Shown here in pieces: positions 33,193 through 44,934 of a DNA stretch of 64,000 nucleotides. Numbering within the stretch: position 1 is the stretch's first letter; every line of letters starts with the position of its first letter. Origin of the DNA: Cryptomeria japonica (Eukaryota; Streptophyta; Pinopsida; Cupressales; Cupressaceae); assembly GCF_030272615.1 (NCBI RefSeq), contig NC_081415.1:630701240-630765239 (forward strand), in the 5' to 3' direction. The position numbers were made by a program, and so were the translations under genes. The notes beneath the pieces are model-generated. The model did not search any database and was not told where the DNA came from. It saw only the letters and a list, made by a program, of their open reading frames with translations.

Positions 33193-36100
33193 ATAACACC
33201 TAGAAGGGATTTCACAGGGAAGGTTAATTACGAGGAGAGGGTAATTTGTGATGACTTCCTGGAACAATTGTCTATGTCCACAAATGTAGCAGCTAAAGTT
33301 AAGGAATTAGTGCCCAAGGCTCCTTGTTTGAAAATAGCAGAAGGATTATATGACAAGGAAAATTGGTTGAGAGATCCACAGATAGGGTTGTCTGGTTTAG
33401 GTCTATTCAAGGTTGGTTTTGGTATAAGACACTCCCCTGCCCTAATGAACAGTATTTGCGAGTTGGATATAGGTAAATTGGTGGTCCCTAGAGTTTTCAT
33501 GGATGTGGATCTCCTAACTCAGATTGCACACAACTATGACCCTATCACCAAAAGTGTTAGGGATGTAAATGGAAAAACCCTCATTTGAGTCAACGATGAT
33601 GAATTCAAAAATGCATTTGGGCTCAATGAGGTGTCCAACTATTTGGAGCCCATTAATTTTGAACCATTTGCTCAAGTCTATAGTGCACAAAGGAATCATC
33701 TTAGAAATGGGCCTCTTAAATAATTTTTTTATCAAAATGGGAGGATAGACTGTTGTAGGACCTAATACCTTGGAGCCTTTCTCCGTAAATTGGTTCACTA
33801 TTAGAGCCAAAGGATTATATTGGTCACTCTGCCATATTTTTGAAGAAGATGCTGAAGTGAACATGCCAACCCATTACATGTTAATGATAGCACAAATTTT
33901 AAATCCCTCTCTAGTAGTAACATTTGATTATGCCCCCTTCATTACTGATGCAATCCATGAAGGCTTGATAGGAATAAATAATGGTAAGGTGGATAGGCCT
34001 TTTGGATGGTACTCCCTTCTCATGCATCTTTTTCTATTCAAGGGTGGTGACTACTTTGCCAATGAAATGGATCTAGTGAAGGAAAAGGATGGGGAGAAAA
34101 TGCCAGTTCAACTATGGAGCACAGTGTTGTCATGGGACAGGGAAGATGCTAGCTACCTAAAGTTTGATAAATGCTTTGCATCTAAAATTAGAATTCTCTT
34201 ATGCTCAGAGAATCCAAGGATCCCTAAAGCTCTTTTGGAGTTTCTTAGGCCTAAGGAATTCGCTGGAGAAATCAAAATTGTCCACAATTGGGGTGACATA
34301 TACTTGTACCTTGTTTCCACAGTTTTCAGAGTGTACGGTTTCAGAGGCACTCCATTTTTGTTACCTTATCAGGTCCCATTGAAAATAGGAATTGGAGAGG
34401 TCCTCAGGCAGATTGGGGGTGTACAAGAGGTGGAGCTATCTAATAGAGGAAAAGGGACCATTTTCCCCACAGTAACAATAGCACATCAATTTGTAATTAC
34501 TAAGGGTGGGTGGAAATGCTTTGAGGAGTTCTTTCAACCGTACCAGTTGTCCACTGCAGTGTCAAGGTTTTCTGACCCTGAAGATTTCTTTAATGGTATG
34601 TTTAGGAAAAGGGTAGTATGCAAAGGCAGACCTCACCAATTCCAATTGAAGACCTTATCAGAAATGAGTTTGATTTGGATGAGCAGGAGCTGAGGAAAGA
34701 GAAATGGGTTGCCTACAAGAAGGCTCTTGATTTTGTATACCAATTCAATAGCAGCTATGACCCTTTATCTAGTTTTCACCCCTTTTAGGAAAAGGCAAAA
34801 TTCCTAATTCTTTTGCTTTGAGGATGTAATACAGACATTAAAGGAGAAGAGGGAAGCAGTGATTAAAAACAACCCCAAGAAGAAAAGACTAATTCTAGCT
34901 AGGTTTGCATCTACTAAAGCAATCCCTCTTGGTGATTATGTACTACATAGAAAATCCAAGTACAGTGTGTTGGTGCCAACAACAGGGGAGCCTTCTACTT
35001 CAAGAGGGAAGAGGAAAATACAAGATGTCGTTGACATTCAGGATTCCCCAAAGAAGAAAAGCGTGGGAAAAGAAGTGCAAATTAATGAGCCCCTGTATTC
35101 CCCATCTCATTCCCTCATTCATATAGGAGATGAGCAGGCAGTAGCTGAACAATTGTTGCAGTTAGGGAGTCTCAGGGAGATAGCCTATACATATGATGAA
35201 ATAGAGGATGGAATGCCAAAGGAGTTAGAAGATGCTGAGATGAACATAACCACCAATGAGTTCAAAGGCCAGGAATTGGATCCTGCTATTAAACAAGCCA
35301 GTGAGGAATTCTTGGCTAATAGAAACTTTATTACCTCAGGAGCTTTCATGCAATTTGTGTGGAAGCAGAATATTGATAAGTTTAATGCCAGATGTGAGAA
35401 GAGGAAGAATGAGAAGCCCCACAAGGATGCAACTATGGTAGAGGAAGAAATAAAACAAGAAATGGTCACTGAATTTAGGACCATCACTCTTGAGCAAGGA
35501 AGGGAAATGGTAGCAAAGGGTGGTGTTCTCATCCTCCCTGAATGGGATATAGCAGATGCCTTGGTTTTAGAGGCAGTTAAAAAAGAGACCAAGCCTATGG
35601 AAGGAGTAACCTTCAGTAAGGATAATGCTGCCTTGGTCATGTGGTCTCTGAAAAGAGATGAAAATAAAAGGAGAAAGGATACCCCAGAGTCCAGTTACCT
35701 TGGAGGTATGATAGTAAAGAGGGTACAAAATACTAGAGTGGTAGAGGCTGCTAGCACAGTCTTGGAAACTACAAAATTCAATGTTGCAGTGGCAGAGAAA
35801 GAAGCAAAGGAAAGGGCAGATCTCCAAGCTAAGTTAGAGACAGTCTTAAAAGCTTACAATGATGCCAAAGGAGAGATAGTTAGCCAAGATAGCATTATTG
35901 ATAAATTGAAAGGCCAATTGGCAGGACAATACCATCAAGGTGAGTCCTCAACCTTAATGATCACTTCTTCTCCTGCACAGCCTCCACCTACTAGCCCTAT
36001 CATTGAATTCCCACCTTTTCCTACACCTTCTAGTTCCCAATCAGCTGAGATCACTCAACAAGAGTTGGAAAAGCTAAAACAGGCTTAAACCCTATTTGCA

Positions 36101-36766
36101 AATAAGTATGAAGAGAGAGTGAGGGCCACAATTTTGAGTTTTGCTAACACTATAGGATCCTCATTAGTGTATAACAACATGAATAAAATTTTGGATATTT
36201 GGAATGAGCTAAGTGAAGACAGGGCTATTCTAATGCTCATTTTGGACAAGTGGATGCCTAGGGAGGTGGACCTAGGACATATGTGTATCCTATGATGAAG
36301 CAGGGGCTGACCCCATTATCAAATCCACTTATGACTTGACAAAGGATCTGACAAAACTAGCAGAAGGGAGAGATAATGCAAAAAGGAAGATCAATTTGTA
36401 TAAAAAAGAATACACTAAACATAAATTTGAATTATTTCCTAGGGGTTTCGGCAGTCTAACTCAATTGAAGGACAAACAAGTATGGCTTAATGAATTAGGA
36501 GCCAACCTATCATTAAGGGTAAAGGGAATCATTAACATAGATGATACTTCCCTATTTGTTAGAACAATTGAGGAGATAGAGAAAATAAAGTCACACTATG
36601 GCTTCCTAAACTCAGAAGTTAATAAAATAAGAAACTCCTGGAATAGATTGGCCAAGATAAGAGGGAAAGTTATAACTTCTCATGGCCTACTAATGACGTG
36701 TATGAAGAGTGGACAAGAAAGTATGCGGTGCTGGATGCAAAGGTTCAAGAAGAAGCTACAGAGTGA
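33193..36766 (+). pseudogene. LTR-borne long ORF of element C, 3' LTR copy
   Basis: It is homologous to 19787-23365, with different lesions. The start ATG is ATA here. The codon that is TAG at 19862 in the partner is sense here. A one-base insertion near 33580 gives a stop at 33586, a stop lies near 33722, and a four-base loss near 34647 shifts the frame. The C-terminal half is better kept than in the partner: a 409-codon frame is open from 34859 to 36088, because the partner stops at 21755 and 22256 are sense codons here. It ends at the same TAA (36086) as the partner; after it, homology continues to TGA at 36764 with a further frameshift near 36290. Confidence 0.8.
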
Positions 36767-36887
36767 CAAAGTGCAAAAAGGGGTCTTTAGAAAATGAAAA
36801 AGACTTGTAACTTCTTGCTGAAACAAGAAGATTGTTGTAACAAACTTTTTTTGGAAAAGGTCTGAAGCTTGTATGCATCCATACTAT

Positions 36888-36894
36888 TATAAAT
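36888..36894 (+). promoter_or_regulatory. TATA box of the element C 3' LTR
   Basis: TATAAAT is in the same context as 23488-23494. In this LTR it could drive read-out transcription into the B sequence downstream; that is inference. Confidence 0.4.
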
Positions 36895-37727
36895 GGATAC
36901 CAGGACTAGTTAGAGAGGGATCACAAGAATTTTTTAAAGAAACTCTGCATAAATATATCTGGGTTTTCTAGTTATTACAGAGAATATTTTGAGTTTTGTA
37001 AGACTTTTCAAAATGAATATCAATATACAGATCATGAACTTTCGAGCCTAAAATTTGTGTTGTCTTTTGGTGTGCTTTTAATAATCAACTGGTTTCATTT
37101 GAGTAATCCAGGTTTATTCAATTGAACATGGACTGTAATGCAATCTTTATGGATATGTTTCTTAGCTTTTCTCTTTAGGAGAGGAATTAAATACGCATGA
37201 AATATCTCTTTCAGTAGGTTATTTTGTTGGAAACTTTGAATTTGATAAACATTGTTTAGTTTAACAAAAAGAACTCTTATATATGTCAGGCATGTATGGG
37301 GTTGATAGAAGCTGAAGTGATGAGATGTATGGGGATGTTTAATTGTGAAATCCTTGCTTGATTTAGAAGACTCTGTAGGCTGGATAAGCCACTGGTATCA
37401 GTTGTAGTTTTCTTTCTACATCTCTTGAGGATCAATACTGAAAATGAGCATAAGCTTTCCTTTATTATTTCAGTTTTTGTTGAGGCGATAAGATCCACTG
37501 GTTTTTGGACACTGGTTTACTGTGGATCTCATTTTAAAAGTGTGAAATTATTCACAGAAGGTATACCCGCCTGAACTTTGGATAAGTTCAAAGTGTAGAA
37601 GGTTCTTGAAACCTTGTCATATGATGCTCTAAGGTTCTTTTTTCCTTAATCTCTTCATTTGCGGACATAGTTATTATTTTTTTTACAAGGGATAAGAGGG
37701 GAATAAGAATTTGAGAACAACAAATTC

Positions 37728-37805
37728 AATTAAATTGGGGAGAGGGATTAATTAAATAATTGCTTATTCAATTAATTATCTTTAGACCATTTTTAGGTGT
37801 ATACA
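37728..37805 (-). repeat. 3' LTR of element B, second part
   Basis: It continues the LTR interrupted at 18200 and matches 49801-49879, ending GGTGTATACA. The AATTC copy at 37723-37727 is the target duplication of element C. Confidence 0.9.
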
Positions 37806-37823
37806 TCTTGCCCCTCTTTGAAG
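37806..37823 (-). promoter_or_regulatory. Polypurine tract of element B
   Basis: On the minus strand CAAAGAGGGGCAAGA directly precedes the LTR start TGTATACAC, the expected place for plus-strand priming. Confidence 0.75.
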
Positions 37824-39643
37824 CGAGGTGTGATGACGCGTTGATTCAAAGAATAGTCTCATTTTGATGATGATATCGGTTTGATAGGATGCCCCAACTC
37901 TTGATTGCTAAATTCTGGTATGATGATGCCCCCTCGGGAGATCAATTGAGATAATTTATCTTTTGAGTTTTGCGAAATTTATATCCTGATAGATTTGATT
38001 TGATTTCTGCAATTGTGTTTGATGAAAAAGTGAGTTCTTCTATTAGCTTGATTGATTAGATTTATAAGATTGATAAATCTTGATTGATTAGATTGATAAG
38101 ATCGATATTCATTCTGGTTTTAGGAATGACACCTCCTATATAAGACAAAGATGATCAAAGCGTCTGGTTTCAGGAAGGATTCATCCTATATAAGATATGA
38201 TCAGAACTTCTGGTTTCAGGAAGGATACATCCTGTATAAGACATGAATCAGATCATCTAGTTTCAGAAAGGATACATTCCGTATAAGACATGATAGAGCG
38301 ATTGGGTTTGAATGATTGGTTTGATTTGATAAGGTTGATAGATAAAGAATTGACAATTTGTTGATATCAAGTAGCAGAAATATTTGGATATGCTAATGTT
38401 GATTCTGTGAGAGTGATATCATAAGATTTTTGCTGGGTCAACAATATCTGAAGAGATATGAGTCATTCATTTGATTGCGTATACACTTCTGATGATACTT
38501 TGATGATTCCTACGATAGATTTAACCTTGGATAAAAGGAGCATATGGGATCCCATTGAAGAATGAAATGCAAGCTAAAATGCAAAGCTACGAGCGGACCA
38601 GTCACTGGATTATTGCATTTTTGTCATCATTGAACTTTTGAAATGTGGAAGTGAGTGAAAACATCAATGGTATAATTAAACCATGATGACCTGAGCACTT
38701 CTTTCCTGGATTTTGATATAGCAAGTTAGCACAAGCATCGAGGTATAATTGAACCGAGATGACCTGAGTGTTGCTTGCATAAAACAGGCAATATTAATCA
38801 TTTCAATATGCAAATCAGAAATGTCTTCGATGATACTCTGATGATCATGTCCCAAGACAAATTTGCACATATTAATGATCAATTTTCAGACAACAGACAA
38901 GAAAAATATCATGTTTCTTCCTTGTTCCTCTAGTCAAAGATATCTTGGAGTCACTCAGAAATCATGATAGCAAAAATCAAGATAGTAAATAAAAGTTGAA
39001 CAACCATGTTAAAATCATTATCCAAAAGATATTATCCATGCGTTTAGACTATCTTTGTGATAGTTTGATGGTTGATAATTTGATCTCGTGTTCAATGTTG
39101 GATATGTTTCAGTTTTTGCTTGATAAGAGTTGTTTAACCATTTGTTCTACCTATTTGATTAAGCTTAGAATTGATCCAAAGGTTTGCCCCCAAGCTAAGT
39201 GCAGGATTTTTCCCCAAGCTTAGAAACAAATTCGTTATGATATACCCAACGATCCAAACCATGGTGAGAGAGCAGCTGTGATGCCTACATATGTACAAGG
39301 CTTATGATGCATATGAACAACGCTGATGGAAAATGAATGCCTGCAAGTGGAAAAATGCATGAACTAATAGATGGAAGAGCTAGCGGACAGATAGCGCCTG
39401 TTTGCCAGGTTTTCATCATCTATTTTTATTGCACTTTTTCTGATTTTTGATTTATTTTTTTCTACTTTTTCACTGTTTTTGATTTTTTTAAATTTTTCCC
39501 TGTTTTTTGATTTTTTTGATTTTTCAAACATAAAACTTTTTCAGATGCATGCTATTGATAGGTTCCTCGAGCTGATCTCCATCCCATGTTGATAGCTGAT
39601 ATGCTCCTGATCCAAATACTGTTGTGACCACAAATGGACCTAA
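37824..39643 (-). other. 3' non-coding region of element B
   Basis: About 1.8 kb between integrase and the polypurine tract has no supported gene. It contains a tandem repeat (38110-38300) and a twofold repeat of a GTATAATT(G/A)AACC(G/A)(T/A)GATGACCTGAG-like segment near 38670 and 38740. Near 39420-39535 there is a T-rich stretch with repeated TTTTTGATTTTTT words. Confidence 0.6.
38110..38300. repeat. Four-copy tandem repeat of about 48 bp in the B 3' region
   Basis: Units begin CTGGTTT(C/T)AGGAA at about 38116, 38163, 38210 and 38258, and each carries TATAAGACA. Each has a small hairpin, AGGATACATCCT or a variant. Copies differ by a few bases. Confidence 0.8.
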
Positions 39644-40850
39644 CTAGTTTGGTTCAAACTTTCCTTTCTTTTCTTGATCTGCTTGGTTGCATGGATTTTC
39701 CTTTAGCACTAGTTCTCCAACTTGAAAGACTCGTGGTTTAGGCTTTTGATTATAACTCCAACACATTCTTTGTTGATATACCTTTAAATGATCAAAGACA
39801 TTTTGTCTTTGTTCATGGATCAGTTCTAACTCTTGTAGTCTAGATACTCGTTGTTCTTCATCTGGAATGAGTCCTTTTAGTGATACACGTAGAGAGGGTA
39901 TCTCTACTTCGATTGACAATATGGCTTCTGATCCATATACAAGAGAGAAAGGTGTGGCACCTATTGGTGTGCGGATACTGGTATAGTAGGCCCATAGAGC
40001 AGGGTTGAATTGAATATGCCAATCTCTTCCAGCATCATTCACTGTCTTTTTGAGGATTTTCATAATAGTTTTGTTAGATGCTTCTGTCTGCCCATTCCCT
40101 TGTGGAGAATCTGTGCTAGATTTTGAACTTCTCACATAGCTCTTGTACATCCTGATTTTTGAATGGTTGCCCATTATCAGTGATAATGGTGATTGGTATT
40201 TCATAGCGACATATGATGTAATTTAAGATAAATGCAGCAATTTGTTTTCCTATGATGTTTGTGAGAGGTACTACCTCAATCCATTTTGTAAAATATTTTG
40301 TAGCTACCAGGATGAATTTGTGACCATTAGATGAAGAAGGATTTATTTTTCTGACTAGATCAAGACCCCATTGACGAAAATGACATTATTTGCTAAAACA
40401 TGAAGTTCTTTGTGTTGGTGCATGAATCAAATTCCCATGGATCTGACATTGTTTGCATGTTCTAGCTATCTAAAAAGAATCTCATTCCATAGTCGACCAA
40501 TAATAGCCCAAGCATATGAGTTTTTTCAAAAGGGTAGGACCACTTGAATGAGTTCCACAAATGCCATTATGGACTTCATGTAAGGCCTTCTCAGATTCTT
40601 CTTGTTTCAGACATCTTAAGAGAGTACTGTCTAGACCTCGTTTAAACGGGGTATCCGCGATGAGAGTAAACTGGGAGGATTGATGAATAAAGTTTCTCTT
40701 TTGGTTCTTCGATAAATCGGGAGGTAAGATGTTATCTTTCAGGTATGTGTAAGTTTGGCCATAGCGGGAGGAATCATGTCCAATAAGTTGACAGATGGTT
40801 TGGGAATCAGGACAATTATGAGTAGGATAAAACAACTCTTCCACCAGGAA
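39644..40850 (-). pseudogene. Element B integrase
   Basis: Minus-strand pieces: an HHCC region with EVHNGICGTHSSGPTLLKK and a CKQC pair (40430-40600), part of the core (TDNGQPFKNQDV near 40160), then GNGQTEASNKTIMKILKKT with the catalytic Glu kept and a C-terminal end (WAYYTSIRTPIGATPFSLVYG; FQVGELVLKENP). The core lies in a different frame from the rest, and several stops occur between 40205 and 40481, so the gene is broken. It lies downstream of the double RNase H, as usual for Tat elements. Confidence 0.85.
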
Positions 40851-41813
40851 TTCATAACGCTATTGATTTTCCTGTGTCTGAAGGAGAGAGGCAAGTGTTG
40901 CCATGGCGTCTGCTGCTTTGTTATCATTTCTTGGAATCTGTTCAAAATTTATTTCTACAAAATATTTCTTGATATCATCAACCATCTTTTTATAAGGCAT
41001 TAGCTTTTCGTCTTTTGTTTGATAGTCATCATTGTTTTGATTGATGACGAGCTAAGAGTCTCCAAAGACTTGAAGTTGTGTTATGTTCCAATCTATAGCC
41101 ATTTTGATACCTATAACCAAATCTTCATACTCTATCATGTTATTGGTGCATGGAAAGCTTAATTTGTATGCTTTTGGGATTGTATGACCTTGTGGTGTGA
41201 TGAATAGAATACCTGCTCCTGATCCGTGCTGTGTATATGAACCATCAAAGTATAATTGCCTTGTTTTTGTTGTGACTGTTAGGATATCAGCATCAGGAAA
41301 CTCAATCTGTAGAGGATGATCATCTTGAAGTGGTGCCTCTGCTAGTTGGTCTGCAATAACTTGTCCTTTGATAGATTTTCTGTCAACATACTCAATATCA
41401 AACTCGCTTAGGATCATTATCCATTTTGCTAGTCTTCCTGTTAATGTTGCTTTGTTGAGTAAATATTTCAGAGGATCAATTTTAGCTATTAACTTGATGG
41501 AGTGAGATAGTAGATAGTGTCGTAATTTTTGAGAAGAAAAAACTACTACCAAGCATGCTTTTTCTGTTGGTGAATAGTTGATCTCATATCCTACTAGTGT
41601 TCTACTGATGTAGTAGATAACTCGTTCTTTTCCTTCATTATCCTGTTGTGCAAGAAAAACTCCTAATGATGTTTCGGTGGTTGATACATAGAGTAATAAT
41701 GACTTTCCTAGAATTGGTGACATTAGGACAGGTGGTTGCATGAGATATGCCTTGAACTTGTTGAATGCGTCCTCACATTGATGGTCCCATTCGAAATGAA
41801 CATTTTTGTGCAA
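40851..41813 (-). pseudogene. Element B degenerate RNase H followed by a second RNase H
   Basis: The first RNase H (41400-41813) has LLLYVSTTETSLGVFLAQ, where a catalytic Asp would be expected, so it looks inactive. The second (40870-41290) has LYFDGSYTQHGSGAGILF, NNMIEYEDLVIGIKMA and FGDS, then a TAG at 41051-41053 followed by LVINQNNDDYQTKDEK and a NDNKAADAMA end. Acidic residues D, E, D and D are visible across the stop. This is the regular Tat order, RT, old RNase H, new RNase H, integrase, and serves as the reference for the different order in element C. Confidence 0.85.
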
Positions 41814-42713
41814 TAGATGAGTAAATGGTTGACATTTATCTGCTAGTTGAGCAACAAATCTTCTGATTGACTAGAGTCTTCCTTGGAGTGATCTTAGTTG
41901 GTTGATATTCTTGGGAGATGTCATTTCCATGATTGCTTTAACCTTAGCTCGATCCACTTCGATACCTCTAGCTGAAACAATGTATCCCAATAGCTTTCAT
42001 GAAGTTACACCAAAGGCACATTTCTTAGGATTTAGCCTTAGCTTGTATTGTTCTAACCTATCAAAGATCTTTTCCAGTATCTCTATATGTTCTTCTCTGT
42101 TGTATGATTTAGTGAAGATGTCATCCACATAGTCTTCCATGAATGTATGCATCATGTCATAAAATATAGTTGTCATAGCTCTTTGATATGTAGCATCTGC
42201 ATTCTTTAATCCAAAAGGCATGACGTTCCAACAGAAAGTACCCCACAGACATGTGAAAGCTGTCTTTTCTTGGTCTTCAAGTGCTATTTTGATCTGATTG
42301 TATCCAGAGAAACCATCCATTAAAGAGAACATGGAGTGTCCAGCAGTTAAATCTACAATGATGTCAATGTTACGTAAAGGAAAGTCATCCTTTGGACATG
42401 CGTTATTAAGATCTCTGAAGTCTGTGCATATTCTAATGCTTTTATCTAGTTTTGAAACAAGAACGATGTTAGATACCCATTGAGGATATGCTACAGGTCT
42501 GATGAATCCGACATCCAGTAATTTCTTTAGTTCTTCTTTGACAAGGAGAGCGATATGCGGATGCATTTTCTTTAACTTCTGTTTGATTGGTTTGACTCCT
42601 GGACTAACATTCAAGTGATGCATAATAAGCTCTGGATCTAACCCTGGCATGTGTGCATATGACCAGGCAAAATTGATTTGCCGTCGTTTGAATAATTCCA
42701 TATATTGTTGCAT
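41814..42713 (-). pseudogene. Element B reverse transcriptase
   Basis: A 238-codon frame (41997-42713) holds most of RT: KKLLDVGFIRPVAYPQWVSN, IRICTDFRDLNNACPKDDFP, FSLMDGFSGYNQIKIA, MPFGLKNADATYQRAMT, DYVDDI and LRLNPKKCAFGV. The YVDD motif is intact. The frame continues behind a lesion at about 41996 towards the RNase H. It begins after LFKRRQINFAWSYAHMPGLD, the usual lead into Tat RT. Confidence 0.88.
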
Positions 42714-44184
42714 TTCTTCTTTTGATAGAGAAGTCGTTGGATAAAGAATCTTTGGTTGCTCTATTGTGCCAATGTTGGTTCGATCAAAATGGATGACCTT
42801 TCTTGATAGTGCTCAGGTAAAGTGTCAAATCTCCCATCTTCTGGTGCTTCGAGGAGGTTTTCACTGTTAGATTCGTCCTTTATTTTTACTTTTTCCAAAT
42901 CTAATGTTGCCAATAAATAGTTTTCAGCATTAGACTTGATATTCTTTTCTTTATTTTCACTTTTGCGACTAGGATATTTGGCACCCACTTGACTGGAAGA
43001 TGCGTTGCTGAAACTCCTAGTGAGAGTTGTTACGGGTTCGATTGCGTTAAGATATACAGATATGACATGGTCATTTGGAAAGGTATCAATGGCGGTAGGT
43101 CTTTCATTTTCCCAATCAATAAGCTCAGGGTGGATTAGAGGTAGGGGATCCTCAGGTTGGTATATTTCAAGGGTTTCAAGGGTCATGATGGATGTATCAA
43201 AGTTTTCAATATGTATGTTGATGTCTAGAATGGTACTCTCATCAGAATGACCTCACATAAGAAGTTCTTGATCATCCTCGGTTAAGTCCAAGTTAGTTGA
43301 ATGTGATTCTAATTCAAGTGAACTAGTTTCTAACGTTTGTCCTGCATACATGTGAACTATATCAACTTCTACATCTCCTTCAAAGCAATTTTCTTCCGTT
43401 GATTACAGATTTGGTCATATAGCATTTCTTCCACTTTTATGGCTATACTTTTCCTTCTTTCATATTCAACCTCTTCAGGACTGAGATTGAGTTTTGCCAA
43501 CTTTTCTATGAGTTCTCCTGGACTTATATTAGCTTCTTTCTTGTTTTGATTGAGATTTAATGCTGCTTGAGAGATGTTTTTAGTTTGTTTCTCTTGTTGA
43601 TTTGAAGCTTTCTTCTTTTTCCATTTTGTGTTTGCTTGTGCTTGTTGCTTAGCTGATGTTTCTTCTCTTTCAATTGCTAGTTGTTCTTGTCTGTTTTCAT
43701 ATTCTTCTTCTTGTTGACTAAAAGATGTGCCTTCCGGTAAAGTGACTTGTCCATACCCTAAGCCTATTTTGTCTGTAGTCTATTGAGTGTTAGGTTGGAT
43801 AGGTTATGAGATACCTTCTTTTCTTTTTCCTATAGGACCTGTTCCAGTATATTCCATTCTTCTAAGAATGTTAAATCCTTTTCCATACTTTTCTGTAGGT
43901 ATTCTGACATTGTTGATTTTTTGTTGAACTTCCTCATCCTTGTATAGCCACTGTAGCACATCTTTGTCTTATGTCTCCTCTAATAAGGTTCCAGCACTAA
44001 CAAATGATCCATTAAATATCGGAAGATGTTTCACAATTGGTTATTGTTTAGAGTTTGATGGTTTTCCAAAGGATTTAGGAGAAAGTGGTAATTGTGATAT
44101 TGAATATTCTTCGTTCCCTCTATCTCTTAGCTGCATTTGTTTTTCCATACTTGATAAAATAGAGGCAAATGATTGTTCCTTGGA
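42714..44184 (-). pseudogene. Element B protease-to-RT linker region
   Basis: A 141-codon frame (42761-43186) ends DGRFDTLPEHYQERSS, then leads into RT across a lesion. Further upstream (43400-43880) the minus strand encodes a highly charged stretch with LGYGQVTLPEG and ISPGELIEKLAKLNLS-like segments, broken by stops. No enzyme is recognised. Such long linkers between protease and RT are common in Tat elements. Confidence 0.6.
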
Positions 44185-44930
44185 TCATGTGTTCAAAGAT
44201 GATGCCTCTTTGTTATGTGGAACAATGACTTCTTGGGTCATTTTTAGATTGCTGCAGTATTGAAATGGATTTGAATCTACAAATATTGTGATTTCTTGCC
44301 CATTGTAGGGGAATTTTACACACTGGTGGTATGTTGATGGGACAACTTGCAAGTCATGTATCCAGGGTCTTCCCAAGAGTACATTATTTGATAAGTCCTA
44401 GTTGAGAACTTGGCATGCTGTGTCTTTTGGCAAAGGTCCCACTCTAATGGATAGTATCACAATTCCCTTGGAGGAACGTTCTTCTTCATCATAGGCTTTT
44501 ATGGTGATCTTTTTTCTGGACATCAACTGCATCTTCTGAATATCCTAAGGCACGAACAAGACTCGATGAACAAATATTTAGGCCAACTCCACCATCTATT
44601 AGAGCACATTTAACGCATGTTTTGTGAATGAGGACTTCAATATGCAAAGGAGCGTTGTGGGGATGTTGTAAGGACATGTCATCTTCTTAGTGAATGATAA
44701 GAAGTGAGGGGTTGTGAGGTGTCCCACCATGGTTTGGAATTGATCGATATCAAGATATTTGGAAACTGTTGTATCTACTAATGCTTGTTCTAGAATTTCT
44801 TTTTGTGCAGGTGAAATCTTTAATAATTCTAAGATGGATATTTGTGTGGGTGTTTTCTGCAATTGCTCCACTAGACTGTATTGTTTGATAGTGGATGATG
44901 TGTTTGTTGTAGGACTCGACAAAACAACTT
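44185..44930 (-). pseudogene. Element B aspartic protease
   Basis: The protease cuts the Gag-Pol precursor. The lead-in ISILELLKISPAQKEILEQAL (first 20 residues ISILELLKISPAQKEILEQA) is at 44780-44850, the active site CALIDGGVGLNIC near 44570-44610 and the C-terminal [14 protein letters not shown] near 44330-44376. The catalytic Asp is kept, but the residue after it is Gly in place of the usual Ser, Thr or Asn. Frames change twice within the domain. Confidence 0.8.
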
Positions 44931-44934
44931 TGGC

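Larger units (their letters stand above)
18201..37722 (+). mobile_element. Element C: giant-LTR Ty3/gypsy element with an ORF inside the LTR, TSD AATTC
   Basis: The LTRs at 18201-24322 and 31610-37722 both begin TGTTATCACTG and are flanked by AATTC (18196-18200, 37723-37727). Total length is 19,522 bases, of which 12.2 kb is LTR. In a 240-base stretch (20701-20940 against 34108-34347) I count 10 mismatches, about 4 percent. Gag-pol is on the plus strand, 24619-31465. It is the youngest insertion in the nest, because it interrupts the B LTR. The primer site and extra RNase H suggest Tat kinship, but the RNase H position and coding LTR differ from B. Confidence 0.93.
31610..37722 (+). repeat. 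3' LTR of element C (6113 bp)
   Basis: It is a direct repeat of 18201-24322, starting TGTTATCACTG and ending GAGAACAACA directly before the target duplication AATTC. It contains the same blocks: CpG-rich tandem repeats (about 31935-32870), the LTR reading frame (33193-36766) and a TATA box (36888-36894). Confidence 0.92.
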
